Source: an uncultured Eubacteriales bacterium (GTDB lineage Bacteria > Bacillota > Clostridia > Christensenellales > CAG-138). From it: a DNA stretch of 64,000 nucleotides. Numbering within the stretch: the stretch's first letter is position 1; each line of letters starts with the position of its first letter. Made by a program: the position numbers and the translations under genes. The notes under the pieces were generated by a model, which worked only from the letters and a program-made list of their open reading frames with translations, had not been told where the DNA came from and ran no database searches. The stretch covers positions 1 to 64,000 of the forward strand of contig URQH01000004.1 in assembly GCA_900549955.1 (NCBI GenBank), written 5' to 3'. Below, in pieces: positions 18,105-26,135 of this stretch.

Positions 18105-18107
18105 AAT
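18079..18107 (+). promoter_or_regulatory. promoter of yceD-rpmF
   Basis: A perfect TTGACA and a TAAAAT with 17-bp spacing, located in the last codons of the YgiQ gene. Strong vegetative promoter by inspection. Confidence 0.8.
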
Positions 18108-18138
18108 AAACGATGGTCGTATTTTCGGAGGATTGGCT

Positions 18139-18642
18139 ATGGAACTGCTGGTTGCATCGGCGCTCAAAGCGGTTGGCGAACCATTTGCGTTTTCGCTGAC
18201 CGAGCAGGTGCCCCCACAGCGGTTTGGCGGCCGGCTTGTCGAGTTCGATGCGCCGCTTTCCGTTGCGGGCCGGTATGTGTTCGACGGCAAGGCGTTTGCA
18301 GTGGAAGGCACGATTGACACGCGTCTGCGTTCGGTGTGCGCACGCTGTGCCGAACCCTTTACCGAACCCATGACGGTGGCGTTTTCGGAGCGCTTTGTCA
18401 AGGCGGCCGACTGTACGCCGGATTCCGAAACCTATCTCTATGAGGGAGATCGGCTCTGCCTGGATCAGGCTGTGATGGACAACCTGTTTCTGCAATTACC
18501 GCTGACAAGTGTTTGCCGACCGGATTGCAGGGGACTTTGCCCGATTTGCGGCGTCAACCGCAACACGCATGCCTGCTCCTGTGATCCGGAGCGGCCGACC
18601 GGCGCGTTTGCCGCGCTGCATGAGATTCGAAATGATCATTAA
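18139..18642 (+). CDS. yceD: YceD/DUF177 family protein
   Basis: 167 aa. The family motif CARCAEPF lies near residue 75, and a Cys-rich C-terminus (CRPDCRGLCPICG, then CSC) near 132-155 can bind zinc. In bacteria and plants DUF177 proteins are linked to 23S rRNA and large-subunit accumulation. It always sits before rpmF, as here. ATG 18139 follows GGAGG. Function is by family only. Confidence 0.9.
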   Translation: MELLVASALKAVGEPFAFSLTEQVPPQRFGGRLVEFDAPLSVAGRYVFDGKAFAVEGTIDTRLRSVCARCAEPFTEPMTVAFSERFVKAADCTPDSETYLYEGDRLCLDQAVMDNLFLQLPLTSVCRPDCRGLCPICGVNRNTHACSCDPERPTGAFAALHEIRNDH

Positions 18643-18654
18643 GGAGGTGTAATC

Positions 18655-18855
18655 ATGGCGGTACCCAAGAGAAAAACTTCTAAGGCGAGACGGGATTCGC
18701 GCCGGGCGAACAACTTTAAGCTCGAACAGCCGAATCTGGTTGAGTGCCCGCAGTGCCACGAGCTCAAGACGTCGCACACCGTATGCAAGAAGTGCGGGTA
18801 TTACGATGGCAAGCTGGTCGTCGACATGGAACAAAAGGAAAAGAAGAACGCGTGA
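18655..18855 (+). CDS. rpmF: 50S ribosomal protein L32 (zinc-binding form)
   Basis: 66 aa. Begins MAVPKRKTSKARR and contains CPQCH and CKKCG, the four-cysteine ribbon, so it is the zinc-dependent form. A very strong SD (AAGGAGGTG) precedes ATG 18655. An intrinsic terminator follows. Confidence 0.97.
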   Translation: MAVPKRKTSKARRDSRRANNFKLEQPNLVECPQCHELKTSHTVCKKCGYYDGKLVVDMEQKEKKNA

Positions 18856-18906
18856 CCGCGCGTTGCACCATTGTTTCCGTGAACACCGTCTTTTTGAATG
18901 CAAGGG

Positions 18907-18939
18907 AGACTTTCATCCTGCTGGGTGAGGGTCTTTTTT
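18907..18939 (+). terminator. intrinsic terminator after rpmF
   Basis: An 11-bp stem with several G-T pairs, 18908-18918 with 18923-18933, a 4-nt loop and a run of six T. It separates the L32 unit from plsX. Confidence 0.75.
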
Positions 18940-18941
18940 CC

Positions 18942-18975
18942 GTTGCCTGAACGGCCTGTTGGCCTTGCTGGCAAC
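18942..18975 (+). promoter_or_regulatory. nested dyad upstream of plsX
   Basis: GTTGCC/GGCAAC arms enclose a second GGCC-TGTT-GGCC dyad, between the rpmF terminator and the plsX ribosome binding site. It could be an operator or mRNA hairpin for lipid-gene control. It does not resemble the known FapR box. Confidence 0.35.
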
Positions 18976-19001
18976 GAACTGGACGATAGGGGGAGGATTG
19001 A

Positions 19002-20006
19002 ATGAGGATTGCCGTAGATATCATGGGTGGGGACCATGCGCCTGACGCGGTGTTGGAAGGGTGTATGGCGGCCCTGCCGCGGCTGACGCCGGAGACGGAA
19101 CTGCTGCTTTTCGGAGCGGAGTCTGCCATACGCAGCTATCTGCCCAGAACGGAAGATGCCCGTTTGCATGTTTGCCCGACGAGCGAGATCGTTGGCTGTG
19201 ATGAATCGCCCACGCGCGCCATTCGCGCGAAAAAAGATTCTTCGCTGGTGCGCGCCGTGCAGGCGGTTGCCAACGGTGAGGCGGATTGCGTGGTTTCGGC
19301 CGGCAACACCGGCGCGCTACTGGCCGCGGCGACGCTGATTATCCGCCGCATTGCGGGCGTCAAGCGTCCTGCGCTGGCGCCGCTGTTGCCAACGGTCAAC
19401 GGTGGCCACGTACTGCTGCTCGACAGCGGTGCAAACACCGATTGTAAGCCCGCGTATCTGCAGCAGTTTGCGCTCATGGGCGCCGCGTACATGATGTGTG
19501 TGCACGGTCTTCCACAGCCGCGTGTCGGCCTGCTCAACAATGGCGCCGAGTCGGAAAAGGGAAACGAGCTGACAAAGGCTGCCTATGCGCTGCTGGAACA
19601 GACTCCCATCCGTTTTGCCGGCAATTGCGAGGCACGGGATGTGCTTTTTGGTGATTTTGATGTCGTCGTCTGCGACGGATTTGATGGCAATGTGCTGCTC
19701 AAGGGGATCGAGGGGACGGCCGGCGCAATGATGACGCTGCTACGTCAGAACCTCAAGCTCTCGCTGCGAACCAAATTGGGCGCAGCGCTCGCCATGCCGG
19801 CGTTCCGTGCGCTCAAGCATGCGCTGGACTATACCGAGCAGGGCGGTGCGCCGCTGCTGGGCGTGAAGGGCGGCGTCATCAAGGCGCACGGGAGCTCCAA
19901 TGCGAAGGCGTTCTCCAACGCGCTGCTGCAGGCCGAACGGCTCGTGCTGGGCGATGTGACGGGGCGGATCGAGGCTGCGCTTGAATCGCTGCCGGCTGAG
20001 GATTGA
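19002..20006 (+). CDS. plsX: phosphate acyltransferase PlsX
   Basis: 334-aa enzyme making acyl-phosphate from acyl-ACP at the start of phospholipid synthesis. Diagnostic stretches: IAVDIMGGDHAP at the N-terminus, VVSAGNTGALLAAAT near residue 95, and CDGFDGNVLLKGIEG near residue 224. ATG 19002 has GGGGGAGG upstream. No clear promoter is seen, so it may depend on readthrough or an unrecognised site. The acpP promoter overlaps its stop codon. Confidence 0.95.
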   Translation: MRIAVDIMGGDHAPDAVLEGCMAALPRLTPETELLLFGAESAIRSYLPRTEDARLHVCPTSEIVGCDESPTRAIRAKKDSSLVRAVQAVANGEADCVVSAGNTGALLAAATLIIRRIAGVKRPALAPLLPTVNGGHVLLLDSGANTDCKPAYLQQFALMGAAYMMCVHGLPQPRVGLLNNGAESEKGNELTKAAYALLEQTPIRFAGNCEARDVLFGDFDVVVCDGFDGNVLLKGIEGTAGAMMTLLRQNLKLSLRTKLGAALAMPAFRALKHALDYTEQGGAPLLGVKGGVIKAHGSSNAKAFSNALLQAERLVLGDVTGRIEAALESLPAED

Positions 20007-20031
20007 CAGAACCCGTTGCTTCATATAAAAT
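20003..20031 (+). promoter_or_regulatory. promoter of acpP
   Basis: TTGACA overlaps the plsX stop codon; TAAAAT follows after 17 bp. One of the strongest promoters in the window, fitting the high demand for acyl carrier protein. Confidence 0.8.
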
Positions 20032-20035
20032 AGCT

Positions 20036-20074
20036 TCATCTTGGCACATCCATTGATCGGTATGTACAAGATGA
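20036..20074 (+). promoter_or_regulatory. structured leader of acpP
   Basis: TCATCTTG (20036-20043) pairs with CAAGATGA (20067-20074), and inside it ACAT pairs with ATGT after a small bulge. The hairpin starts at or just after the predicted transcription start and lies about 45 nt before the acpP start codon. It may stabilise the mRNA or regulate it. Confidence 0.45.
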
Positions 20075-20118
20075 CTAAGATCGTGAAAGACAGTATTGGA
20101 GAATGAGAGGGAGATATC

Positions 20119-20343
20119 ATGTATTTTGATAAGGTGCGCGAGATTATCACTCGCCAGTTGGACATCGACCCAGAGTCGGTGAAGATGGAGAGCCGACTGA
20201 TCGACGACCTTAAGGCGGATTCGCTGGACATTGTCGAGCTGGTCATGGATCTGGAGCAGGAGTTTGATGTGGAGATCCCCGACGAGGATCTGCCAAAAGT
20301 GCAGACCGTTGCGGATATCGTCAATTTTCTCGAAAACCGCTGA
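20119..20343 (+). CDS. acpP: acyl carrier protein
   Basis: 74 aa, acidic. The phosphopantetheine serine is Ser35 in KADSLDIVELVMDLEQEF. Carries growing fatty acids and feeds PlsX. ATG 20119 has GAGGGAG upstream. It has its own strong promoter and a terminator-like hairpin after it. Confidence 0.96.
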   Translation: MYFDKVREIITRQLDIDPESVKMESRLIDDLKADSLDIVELVMDLEQEFDVEIPDEDLPKVQTVADIVNFLENR

Positions 20344-20362
20344 GCACTTGCTCTGCCGGGAC

Positions 20363-20390
20363 GCCCGCATCGCATGGTGCGGGCCGTTTT
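20363..20390 (+). terminator. terminator after acpP
   Basis: A 7-bp stem GCCCGCA/TGCGGGC with an 8-nt loop followed by CGTTTT. rnc follows 19 bp later without an evident promoter, so termination may be partial. Confidence 0.65.
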
Positions 20391-20408
20391 GTTGGGAAAG
20401 GAGAGAAC

Positions 20409-21140
20409 ATGGAGGATTGGGCACTGTCGCTGGACGCACTGCAACAGGCCATTGGCTACTCGTTCCGCGAACCGAAGCTGCTGATGACGGCGTTGACGCA
20501 TTCGTCCTTTGTCAAGGGCGATGGCGCGAACGCCGATCACAACGAGAGGCTGGAGTTCCTTGGGGACGCGGTGCTGGAGCTGTCTGTCAGCGAACGTCTG
20601 TATCAGGAATACCCGGAGATGGACGAGGGGGCGATGACGCGGCTGCGCGCGCGGCTCGTGTGTGAAAGCGCGTTGTTTTTGGCGGCCCAGCCGATCGGCC
20701 TTGCGGCCTGCCTGCGCCTTGGGCACGGGGAGGAGCGTTCCGGCGGGAGGGACAAGCCGTCCGTCGTGTCCGACGCGCTGGAGGCGCTCATCGGCGCCAT
20801 CTATCTCGATGGGGGCCAGCAGGCAGCCCGGGCCTTTGTGGAGGCGCACGTGGTCGAGCGGCTGGAGCTGTCGTCGGTTGCGTCACAGGACAAGGATTAT
20901 AAGACGCGCCTGCAGGAACATGTGCAGAAACAGCACCTTGGCCGGCTGCGCTATGAGCTGGTCGGCGCCGATGGACCGGAGCACCACAAGGCGTTTACCA
21001 TGCGTGTATTGCTCAACGACCAGGAGATTGGCCGCGGCGAGGGCGGCACGAAACAGCGCGCCGGACAGCAGGCGGCACAGCGCGCGCTGCAGCAAATGCT
21101 GGCGCCGCAGGACGGGGGAGGGACTGCGCCTTGCGACTGA
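20409..21140 (+). CDS. rnc: ribonuclease III
   Basis: 243-aa double-strand-specific endoribonuclease. Catalytic signature NERLEFLGDAVLE at residues 45-57, second acidic motif DALEALIGAIYLDGG near 121-135, and a dsRNA-binding domain from about residue 160 (DYKTRLQEHVQ, then GGTKQRAGQQAAQRAL). ATG 20409 follows AAGGAGAG. Overlaps smc by 10 bp, a frequent arrangement in Firmicutes. Confidence 0.95.
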   Translation: MEDWALSLDALQQAIGYSFREPKLLMTALTHSSFVKGDGANADHNERLEFLGDAVLELSVSERLYQEYPEMDEGAMTRLRARLVCESALFLAAQPIGLAACLRLGHGEERSGGRDKPSVVSDALEALIGAIYLDGGQQAARAFVEAHVVERLELSSVASQDKDYKTRLQEHVQKQHLGRLRYELVGADGPEHHKAFTMRVLLNDQEIGRGEGGTKQRAGQQAAQRALQQMLAPQDGGGTAPCD

Positions 21141-24100
21141 GCAGACTGGAGATCAATGGGTTTAAGTCCTTTGCCCGCAAGACGGAGCTGGTCTTTGGCA
21201 ACGGCATTACAGCTGTCATTGGACCGAACGGCAGCGGCAAGAGCAACATCGCAGACGCCGTGCGCTGGGTGCTGGGCGAGCAGAGTGCACGTGCCCTGCG
21301 CGGCACGCGCATGGAGGACGTTATTTTTAACGGCACACAGCGGCGCCGCGCGCAGGCCTATTGCGAAGTGACGCTCACGTTCGACAATGCCGACGGAGCC
21401 CTGCCGGTTCCCTTTTCCGAGGTGGCCGTCACCCGACGTGTCTACCGCAGCGGGGAGAGCGAATACTGTCTCAACCATACGGCGTGCCGGTTGCGGGATA
21501 TTTTGGAGCTGTTTCGCGATACGGGCATCGGCAAGGACGGCTATTCCATCATTGGGCAGGGCAAGGTAGATGAGATCCTGTCCAACAAGTCGGAGGAACG
21601 GCGCGCGGCGCTGGAGGAAGCGGCGGGCGTCATGCGATACCGCGTGCGCAAGGAAGAGGCGGCCCGCAAGCTGGAGCACACGGAGAAGAACCTGGAGCGG
21701 ATCGACGATATCCTGACGGAACTGGGCGACCGCCTGCAGCCGCTGGAGGAACAGAGCGCTGCGGCGCGCGCGTTTTTAAAACTGCGCGACGAGCTGCGCG
21801 ACCTGGAGGTCAACCTGTTTCTGTATCAATATGACCGCAACCGGGAACGGTTGTCGAGCCTGGAATCGGCCATCCGCCAGATGGAAGAGGAAGAGGCGCA
21901 AAACGAGGCGCTTTCCGCCGAATTGCAGACGGAAGCGGATGCACTGGAGCGGCAGGTTGCAGAACTGGACGCGACGCTTTCCGAACAGCAAAACCGGCTT
22001 GTCTCCCTGCTGTCCGGCGTCGAGACGCACGTGGGTGAGTGCAACCTGCTGCTGGAGCGCAGGGAGCATGCCAAAGCGGAGTTGCAGCGTTTACAAGCGG
22101 AGCGCGATCGCCTGACAGAGCGAAGCGAAGAGCTGGGACAAACGCTTGCTGAGATGACCTCCGATACGGCGGGCGAAGCGGCCATGGCGCAGCTGACGCG
22201 GGACATCGCCGCCGCGGAGGCATCGCTTGCCGCACAAGATGCTGCGCTGCTCACGGCAGAAGCCGAGCTGGAGCGCAGGAAAAACGAGATGATGGAGGCC
22301 ATGAACCGGCTGGCCGATGCCAAGAGCGGTTCCTCCCGCTTTGACGCGATGGCCGCCGCCATAGCGGAGCGCCTGGAGGCGATTGCCCGGCAGTGGACGG
22401 AACAGACTGGCGCGCGCGCTGCGCTGGAGACGGAATATACCGAGGCGCAGGCAGAACTTTCAGAGCTGACGCAGGCCCGGCAGACGCTGCAGGGAGAGCT
22501 GGATACCGCCCTGCAAAACCGCGCCGCGCTCGAGAAGCGGCATGCCGACGCGGTCGCCGAGCAACACGGCCTGGAGCAGGAGACCGGCTCCATGCGCTCG
22601 CGCCTGCGCGTATTGCGCGAAATGGCCAGGTCGCGCGAGGGATATTATACGAGCGTCAAACGCCTCATGGACGATGCTGCGTGCGACAAGCAGCTTGCCG
22701 CGTCCGTTGTCGGCATCGTGGCAGAACTCATCCATGTGCCGAAGCGATTTGAAACGGCCATTGGCATGGCGCTGGGTTCCTCGCTGCAAAACATCGTTAC
22801 GCCGACGGCCGAGGACGCCAAATATGTGATCGAGTATCTGCGAAGAAAGGACTATGGCCGCGCGACGCTGCTGCCCATCTCCCTGTTGCATCGCAATCCG
22901 GCGAACGAAGCCGAGTTGCGGCAGCTGCGCATGGAACACTGCCTTGGATTGGCGTCGGAACTGGTCGAGTGTAACGACGAGATGCGCCCGGTCGTCGAAT
23001 ACCTGCTGGGCAGGACGGCGGTCGTGGAGGATCTTGCGGCCGGGATCGCCTTGAAGAAGAGGACCGGCGGCGCGTTTCATATTGCCACGCTGGAGGGCGA
23101 CATCATCAGCACCGGCGGCGCCATGAGCGGCGGCAGCCAGCAGAAGCGCAGCTTTTCCCTGCTCGGACGCGAGCGGGAAATGGAGGAGCTGCAACAGGCG
23201 CTGCAGCAGAAGGAAGCACGCCTGGAGACGCTGCAGGGCACATGCGAGGAGCTGCGCAAGGCGCTGCTGCTGGCCGACATGCAGGCGGACGCCTTCCGCG
23301 CGGAATTGCATGAAAAAGATCTGGCCATTACGCGCCAGAGCGAGAAAGTGGACATCATCGACCGCGACCGCGCGCGGGCCGAGGAACAGGCCGGGCAGCT
23401 CGAAGAAGAACGGCAGCAGCTCGACGAAAACCTGGCCGATATCCGCCGCCAGCGGGAAGAGAGCGTGGCGCTGCAGCGCGACATCGAGTTGGGCAACGCA
23501 ACGTCTCGGGAGGATGTGCAGCGGACGCAGGCAGCGCTGGCCGAAAAGCGTGCGGCGCGTGAGGCGGCGTCAAAGCAGCTGACGGAGCAGAAGGTGCGCC
23601 TGATGGCGCTACAAAAGGAGCGCGACGCCGTGCAGGCCGAGCACAACCGGCTGGCTGCCGAGCAGGACGCGGTAAAGAACGCCATTCTTGCGCAGGAGAC
23701 GGCGATACAGGAGACGACCGGGCAGATTGCGGCCGCCGAGCGACGCCTCGCGGAGATGCAGCAGGACGTGCAGGCCGAGCAGGCGCAAGCGGGCGCACAG
23801 AAGGAGCAGCACCGCCGACTGGAGGAAGAGCGGGCTGCCCGTGCCGACTCACTCGCGCAGCTGCGCAAGCGCCGCGAGGAAGCATTGCAATCCACACGAG
23901 AAATTGGAGAGCGCAAGCACCGGCAGGAGCTGCAGAAGAGCCGCGCAGAAATGGAGCTGGCCGGCATGCAGGACCGCATTTGGGAGGAGTATGAGCTCAC
24001 CTATGAAAATGCCCTTCCCTACCGCCACGACATCCCCATCGCCGCGTCCGGAACTCGCGTGAATGAAATCAAGGCGGAGATCCGCGACATGGGTGACATC

Positions 24101-24691
24101 AACCTGAGCGCCATCGAAGATTACCGCGCCGTTTCAGAGCGGCATGCGGCGCTCGCGGCCCAGAGTGCGGATCTGCGGCAGGCAAAGGCCGATCTGGAAA
24201 CGCTGATCGCGGAGCTTACCGACACGATGCAGGATGAATTCTCCCGGCAACTGCACGTCATCCAGCAGAACTTTACCCGCGTGTTTGCGGAGCTGTTTGG
24301 CGGCGGGTATGCCGAGTTGCGCCTGTCCGACGAAAAGGACGTGCTCGGGTGTGATATCGACATCATTGCGCAGCCGCCCGGCAAGAAACTGCAGCTGCTC
24401 TCGCTGCTTTCTGGCGGGGAACGCGCGCTGACCGCCATTGCGCTGCTATTTGCCATGCTACAGCTCAAACCGCCGGCGTTTTGCGTGCTGGACGAGATCG
24501 AATCTTCGCTCGATGAGGTGAACGTAACGCGTTTTGCCGATTACCTGAAGGCCTATTCCGACGAGACGCAGTTCATCATCATTACGCACCGCAAGGGCAG
24601 CATGGAGGTCTGCGACTCGCTCTATGGCGTGTCCATGGAAGAGCGTGGCGTGAGCAAGGTCGTCTCCGCGCGGTTCGATGCGGCCGGTTGA
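21131..24691 (+). CDS. smc: chromosome segregation protein SMC
   Basis: 1186-aa condensin ATPase. Walker A GPNGSGKS at residues 31-38, long coiled coil, hinge at roughly 520-670, return coiled coil, then signature LSGGERALTAIALLFA and Walker B CVLDEIESSLD near the C-terminus. Start is TTG 21131 with GGGGGAGG upstream; the protein then starts in the usual way (MRLSRLEINGFKSFA). Full length and apparently intact. Overlaps rnc and is followed by ftsY. Confidence 0.96.
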   Translation: MRLSRLEINGFKSFARKTELVFGNGITAVIGPNGSGKSNIADAVRWVLGEQSARALRGTRMEDVIFNGTQRRRAQAYCEVTLTFDNADGALPVPFSEVAVTRRVYRSGESEYCLNHTACRLRDILELFRDTGIGKDGYSIIGQGKVDEILSNKSEERRAALEEAAGVMRYRVRKEEAARKLEHTEKNLERIDDILTELGDRLQPLEEQSAAARAFLKLRDELRDLEVNLFLYQYDRNRERLSSLESAIRQMEEEEAQNEALSAELQTEADALERQVAELDATLSEQQNRLVSLLSGVETHVGECNLLLERREHAKAELQRLQAERDRLTERSEELGQTLAEMTSDTAGEAAMAQLTRDIAAAEASLAAQDAALLTAEAELERRKNEMMEAMNRLADAKSGSSRFDAMAAAIAERLEAIARQWTEQTGARAALETEYTEAQAELSELTQARQTLQGELDTALQNRAALEKRHADAVAEQHGLEQETGSMRSRLRVLREMARSREGYYTSVKRLMDDAACDKQLAASVVGIVAELIHVPKRFETAIGMALGSSLQNIVTPTAEDAKYVIEYLRRKDYGRATLLPISLLHRNPANEAELRQLRMEHCLGLASELVECNDEMRPVVEYLLGRTAVVEDLAAGIALKKRTGGAFHIATLEGDIISTGGAMSGGSQQKRSFSLLGREREMEELQQALQQKEARLETLQGTCEELRKALLLADMQADAFRAELHEKDLAITRQSEKVDIIDRDRARAEEQAGQLEEERQQLDENLADIRRQREESVALQRDIELGNATSREDVQRTQAALAEKRAAREAASKQLTEQKVRLMALQKERDAVQAEHNRLAAEQDAVKNAILAQETAIQETTGQIAAAERRLAEMQQDVQAEQAQAGAQKEQHRRLEEERAARADSLAQLRKRREEALQSTREIGERKHRQELQKSRAEMELAGMQDRIWEEYELTYENALPYRHDIPIAASGTRVNEIKAEIRDMGDINLSAIEDYRAVSERHAALAAQSADLRQAKADLETLIAELTDTMQDEFSRQLHVIQQNFTRVFAELFGGGYAELRLSDEKDVLGCDIDIIAQPPGKKLQLLSLLSGGERALTAIALLFAMLQLKPPAFCVLDEIESSLDEVNVTRFADYLKAYSDETQFIIITHRKGSMEVCDSLYGVSMEERGVSKVVSARFDAAG

Positions 24692-24741
24692 CCGCAATAG
24701 CAGGGTGGTTGAGGATTTGTATACAGCCGGAGGTGTGGAAC

Positions 24742-25650
24742 GTGGAGCAGAAAAAGATTACATTTTTTGAAAAACTCAAGTCCGGGCTGAGCCGCACGCG
24801 CGACAGCGTGTTTTCCGGCCTCTTTCACAGCGAGGAGCGCGTTAACGACGAGTTTTTCGACGAATTGGAAGAGGGCATGATCCTGGCCGACATGGGCATG
24901 GAAACGACGCAACGGCTTCTCGAGGCGCTTCGCGAGCGCGTGAAGCTGGAGCGGATTACCGAACGTGCCGCAGCGCGCGAAGCGCTGATCCGCCTGGTAG
25001 CCGATGCCGTGCGGCCGAAGACGCCGTTTCTCGCGGACCAGGGGCCGGCGGTGCTGCTGATCGTGGGTGTCAACGGCGTGGGCAAGACCACGTCCATCGG
25101 CAAGATCGCATATTGCTATAAGCAGCAGGGCCGCCGCCCGATGCTTGCCGCCGGAGACACGTTCCGCGCCGCTGCCGCAGAGCAGCTGGGCGAATGGGCG
25201 CGGCGTGCCGACGTGCCCATGGTGCGGCACGGAGAGGGCGCGGACCCGTCTGCCGTCGTGTACGACGCCATTGCGTCGAGCCGGGCAAAGGGCTGCGACC
25301 TGCTCATTTGCGACACGGCCGGCCGGCTGCACAACAAGGCCAACCTGATGAACGAGCTGTCCAAGATGCGCCGCATCATCAGCCGCGAACTGCCGGAGGT
25401 GCCGTGCGAGACGCTGCTTGTGTTGGATGCGACGACCGGGCAGAACGCCGTGGCACAGGCGCAGGCCTTTTCCCAGGTAACCGGGCTGTCCGGCGTCATC
25501 CTGACCAAGCTGGACGGTACGGCAAAGGGCGGCGTCGTCGTTGCCGTCGCCGAGGCGCTCGGCATTCCCGTCCGCTTTATCGGCGTGGGCGAACAGCTGG
25601 ACGACTTGCGCCCGTTCGATGCCGACGCGTTTGCCGCCGCTTTGTTCTGA
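24742..25650 (+). CDS. ftsY: signal recognition particle receptor FtsY
   Basis: 302-aa SRP receptor GTPase, the compact form without a long acidic A domain. N domain at about 1-95, G1 motif GVNGVGKT at 109-116, then DTAGRLHNK and the TKLDGTAKGG motif near 255. Start GTG 24742 is chosen because GGAGG lies eight bases upstream; an in-frame upstream extension would reach into the smc stop. Delivers ribosome-SRP complexes to the membrane with Ffh encoded just downstream. Confidence 0.94.
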   Translation: MEQKKITFFEKLKSGLSRTRDSVFSGLFHSEERVNDEFFDELEEGMILADMGMETTQRLLEALRERVKLERITERAAAREALIRLVADAVRPKTPFLADQGPAVLLIVGVNGVGKTTSIGKIAYCYKQQGRRPMLAAGDTFRAAAAEQLGEWARRADVPMVRHGEGADPSAVVYDAIASSRAKGCDLLICDTAGRLHNKANLMNELSKMRRIISRELPEVPCETLLVLDATTGQNAVAQAQAFSQVTGLSGVILTKLDGTAKGGVVVAVAEALGIPVRFIGVGEQLDDLRPFDADAFAAALF

Positions 25651-25675
25651 GTGCGGGCCTACTGCGACCTATCCG

Positions 25676-25704
25676 CCTGCCGCGCGTATGTGCGGCAGGT
25701 TTTT
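25676..25704 (+). terminator. intrinsic terminator after ftsY
   Basis: Perfect 8-bp stem CCTGCCGC/GCGGCAGG, 8-nt loop, then five T. Ends the rnc-smc-ftsY unit. Confidence 0.9.
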
Positions 25705-25706
25705 AC

Positions 25707-25734
25707 TTGACAATTTGCAAAAACTCCGTATAAT
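25707..25734 (+). promoter_or_regulatory. promoter of ylxM-ffh
   Basis: Consensus TTGACA and consensus TATAAT with a 16-bp spacer, immediately after the terminator. Predicts a start near 25741 and a leader of about 38 nt. Confidence 0.9.
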
Positions 25735-25778
25735 AGACAAGGTGTAAAGCAAATGACTTTACAGGGGCGGAAGATGCG

Positions 25779-26135
25779 ATGGACCGTTTGATCGAGCTCG
25801 GGCAGCTGTTTGCTTATTATGGCGCCTGTTTGACGGAGCGCCAGCGCAGCCTGGTAGACGCCTATGCGAATGAGGATCTGTCCCTTGGCGAGCTGGCCGA
25901 ACGGGAGCACATTTCCCGGCAGGGCGCGCGCGATGTGATTGTGCGCGCCGAACAGCAGCTTCGGGACATGGAGCGGCAGCTGGGGCTGATCCGCCGGCAC
26001 ATGCGGCTTTCCGCGCAGCTGGACCGCCTTTCCGACCTGGCGCGCGCGCTGCCAAAAGACACGGCACAACGGCAGCCGCTGCTGGAGGGACTGGACGAAG
26101 CATACCGGATTCTGGAGGACGACGATGGCGTTTGA
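25779..26135 (+). CDS. ylxM: YlxM helix-turn-helix protein (SRP operon)
   Basis: 118-aa UPF0122 protein with a sigma-70 region-4-like HTH (LTERQRSLVDAYANEDLSL, then HISRQGARDVIVRAE). Conserved upstream of ffh in Firmicutes and reported to associate with SRP in streptococci. A transcriptional role is not established. ATG 25779, SD GGGGCGG. Overlaps ffh by 11 bp. Confidence 0.93.
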   Translation: MDRLIELGQLFAYYGACLTERQRSLVDAYANEDLSLGELAEREHISRQGARDVIVRAEQQLRDMERQLGLIRRHMRLSAQLDRLSDLARALPKDTAQRQPLLEGLDEAYRILEDDDGV

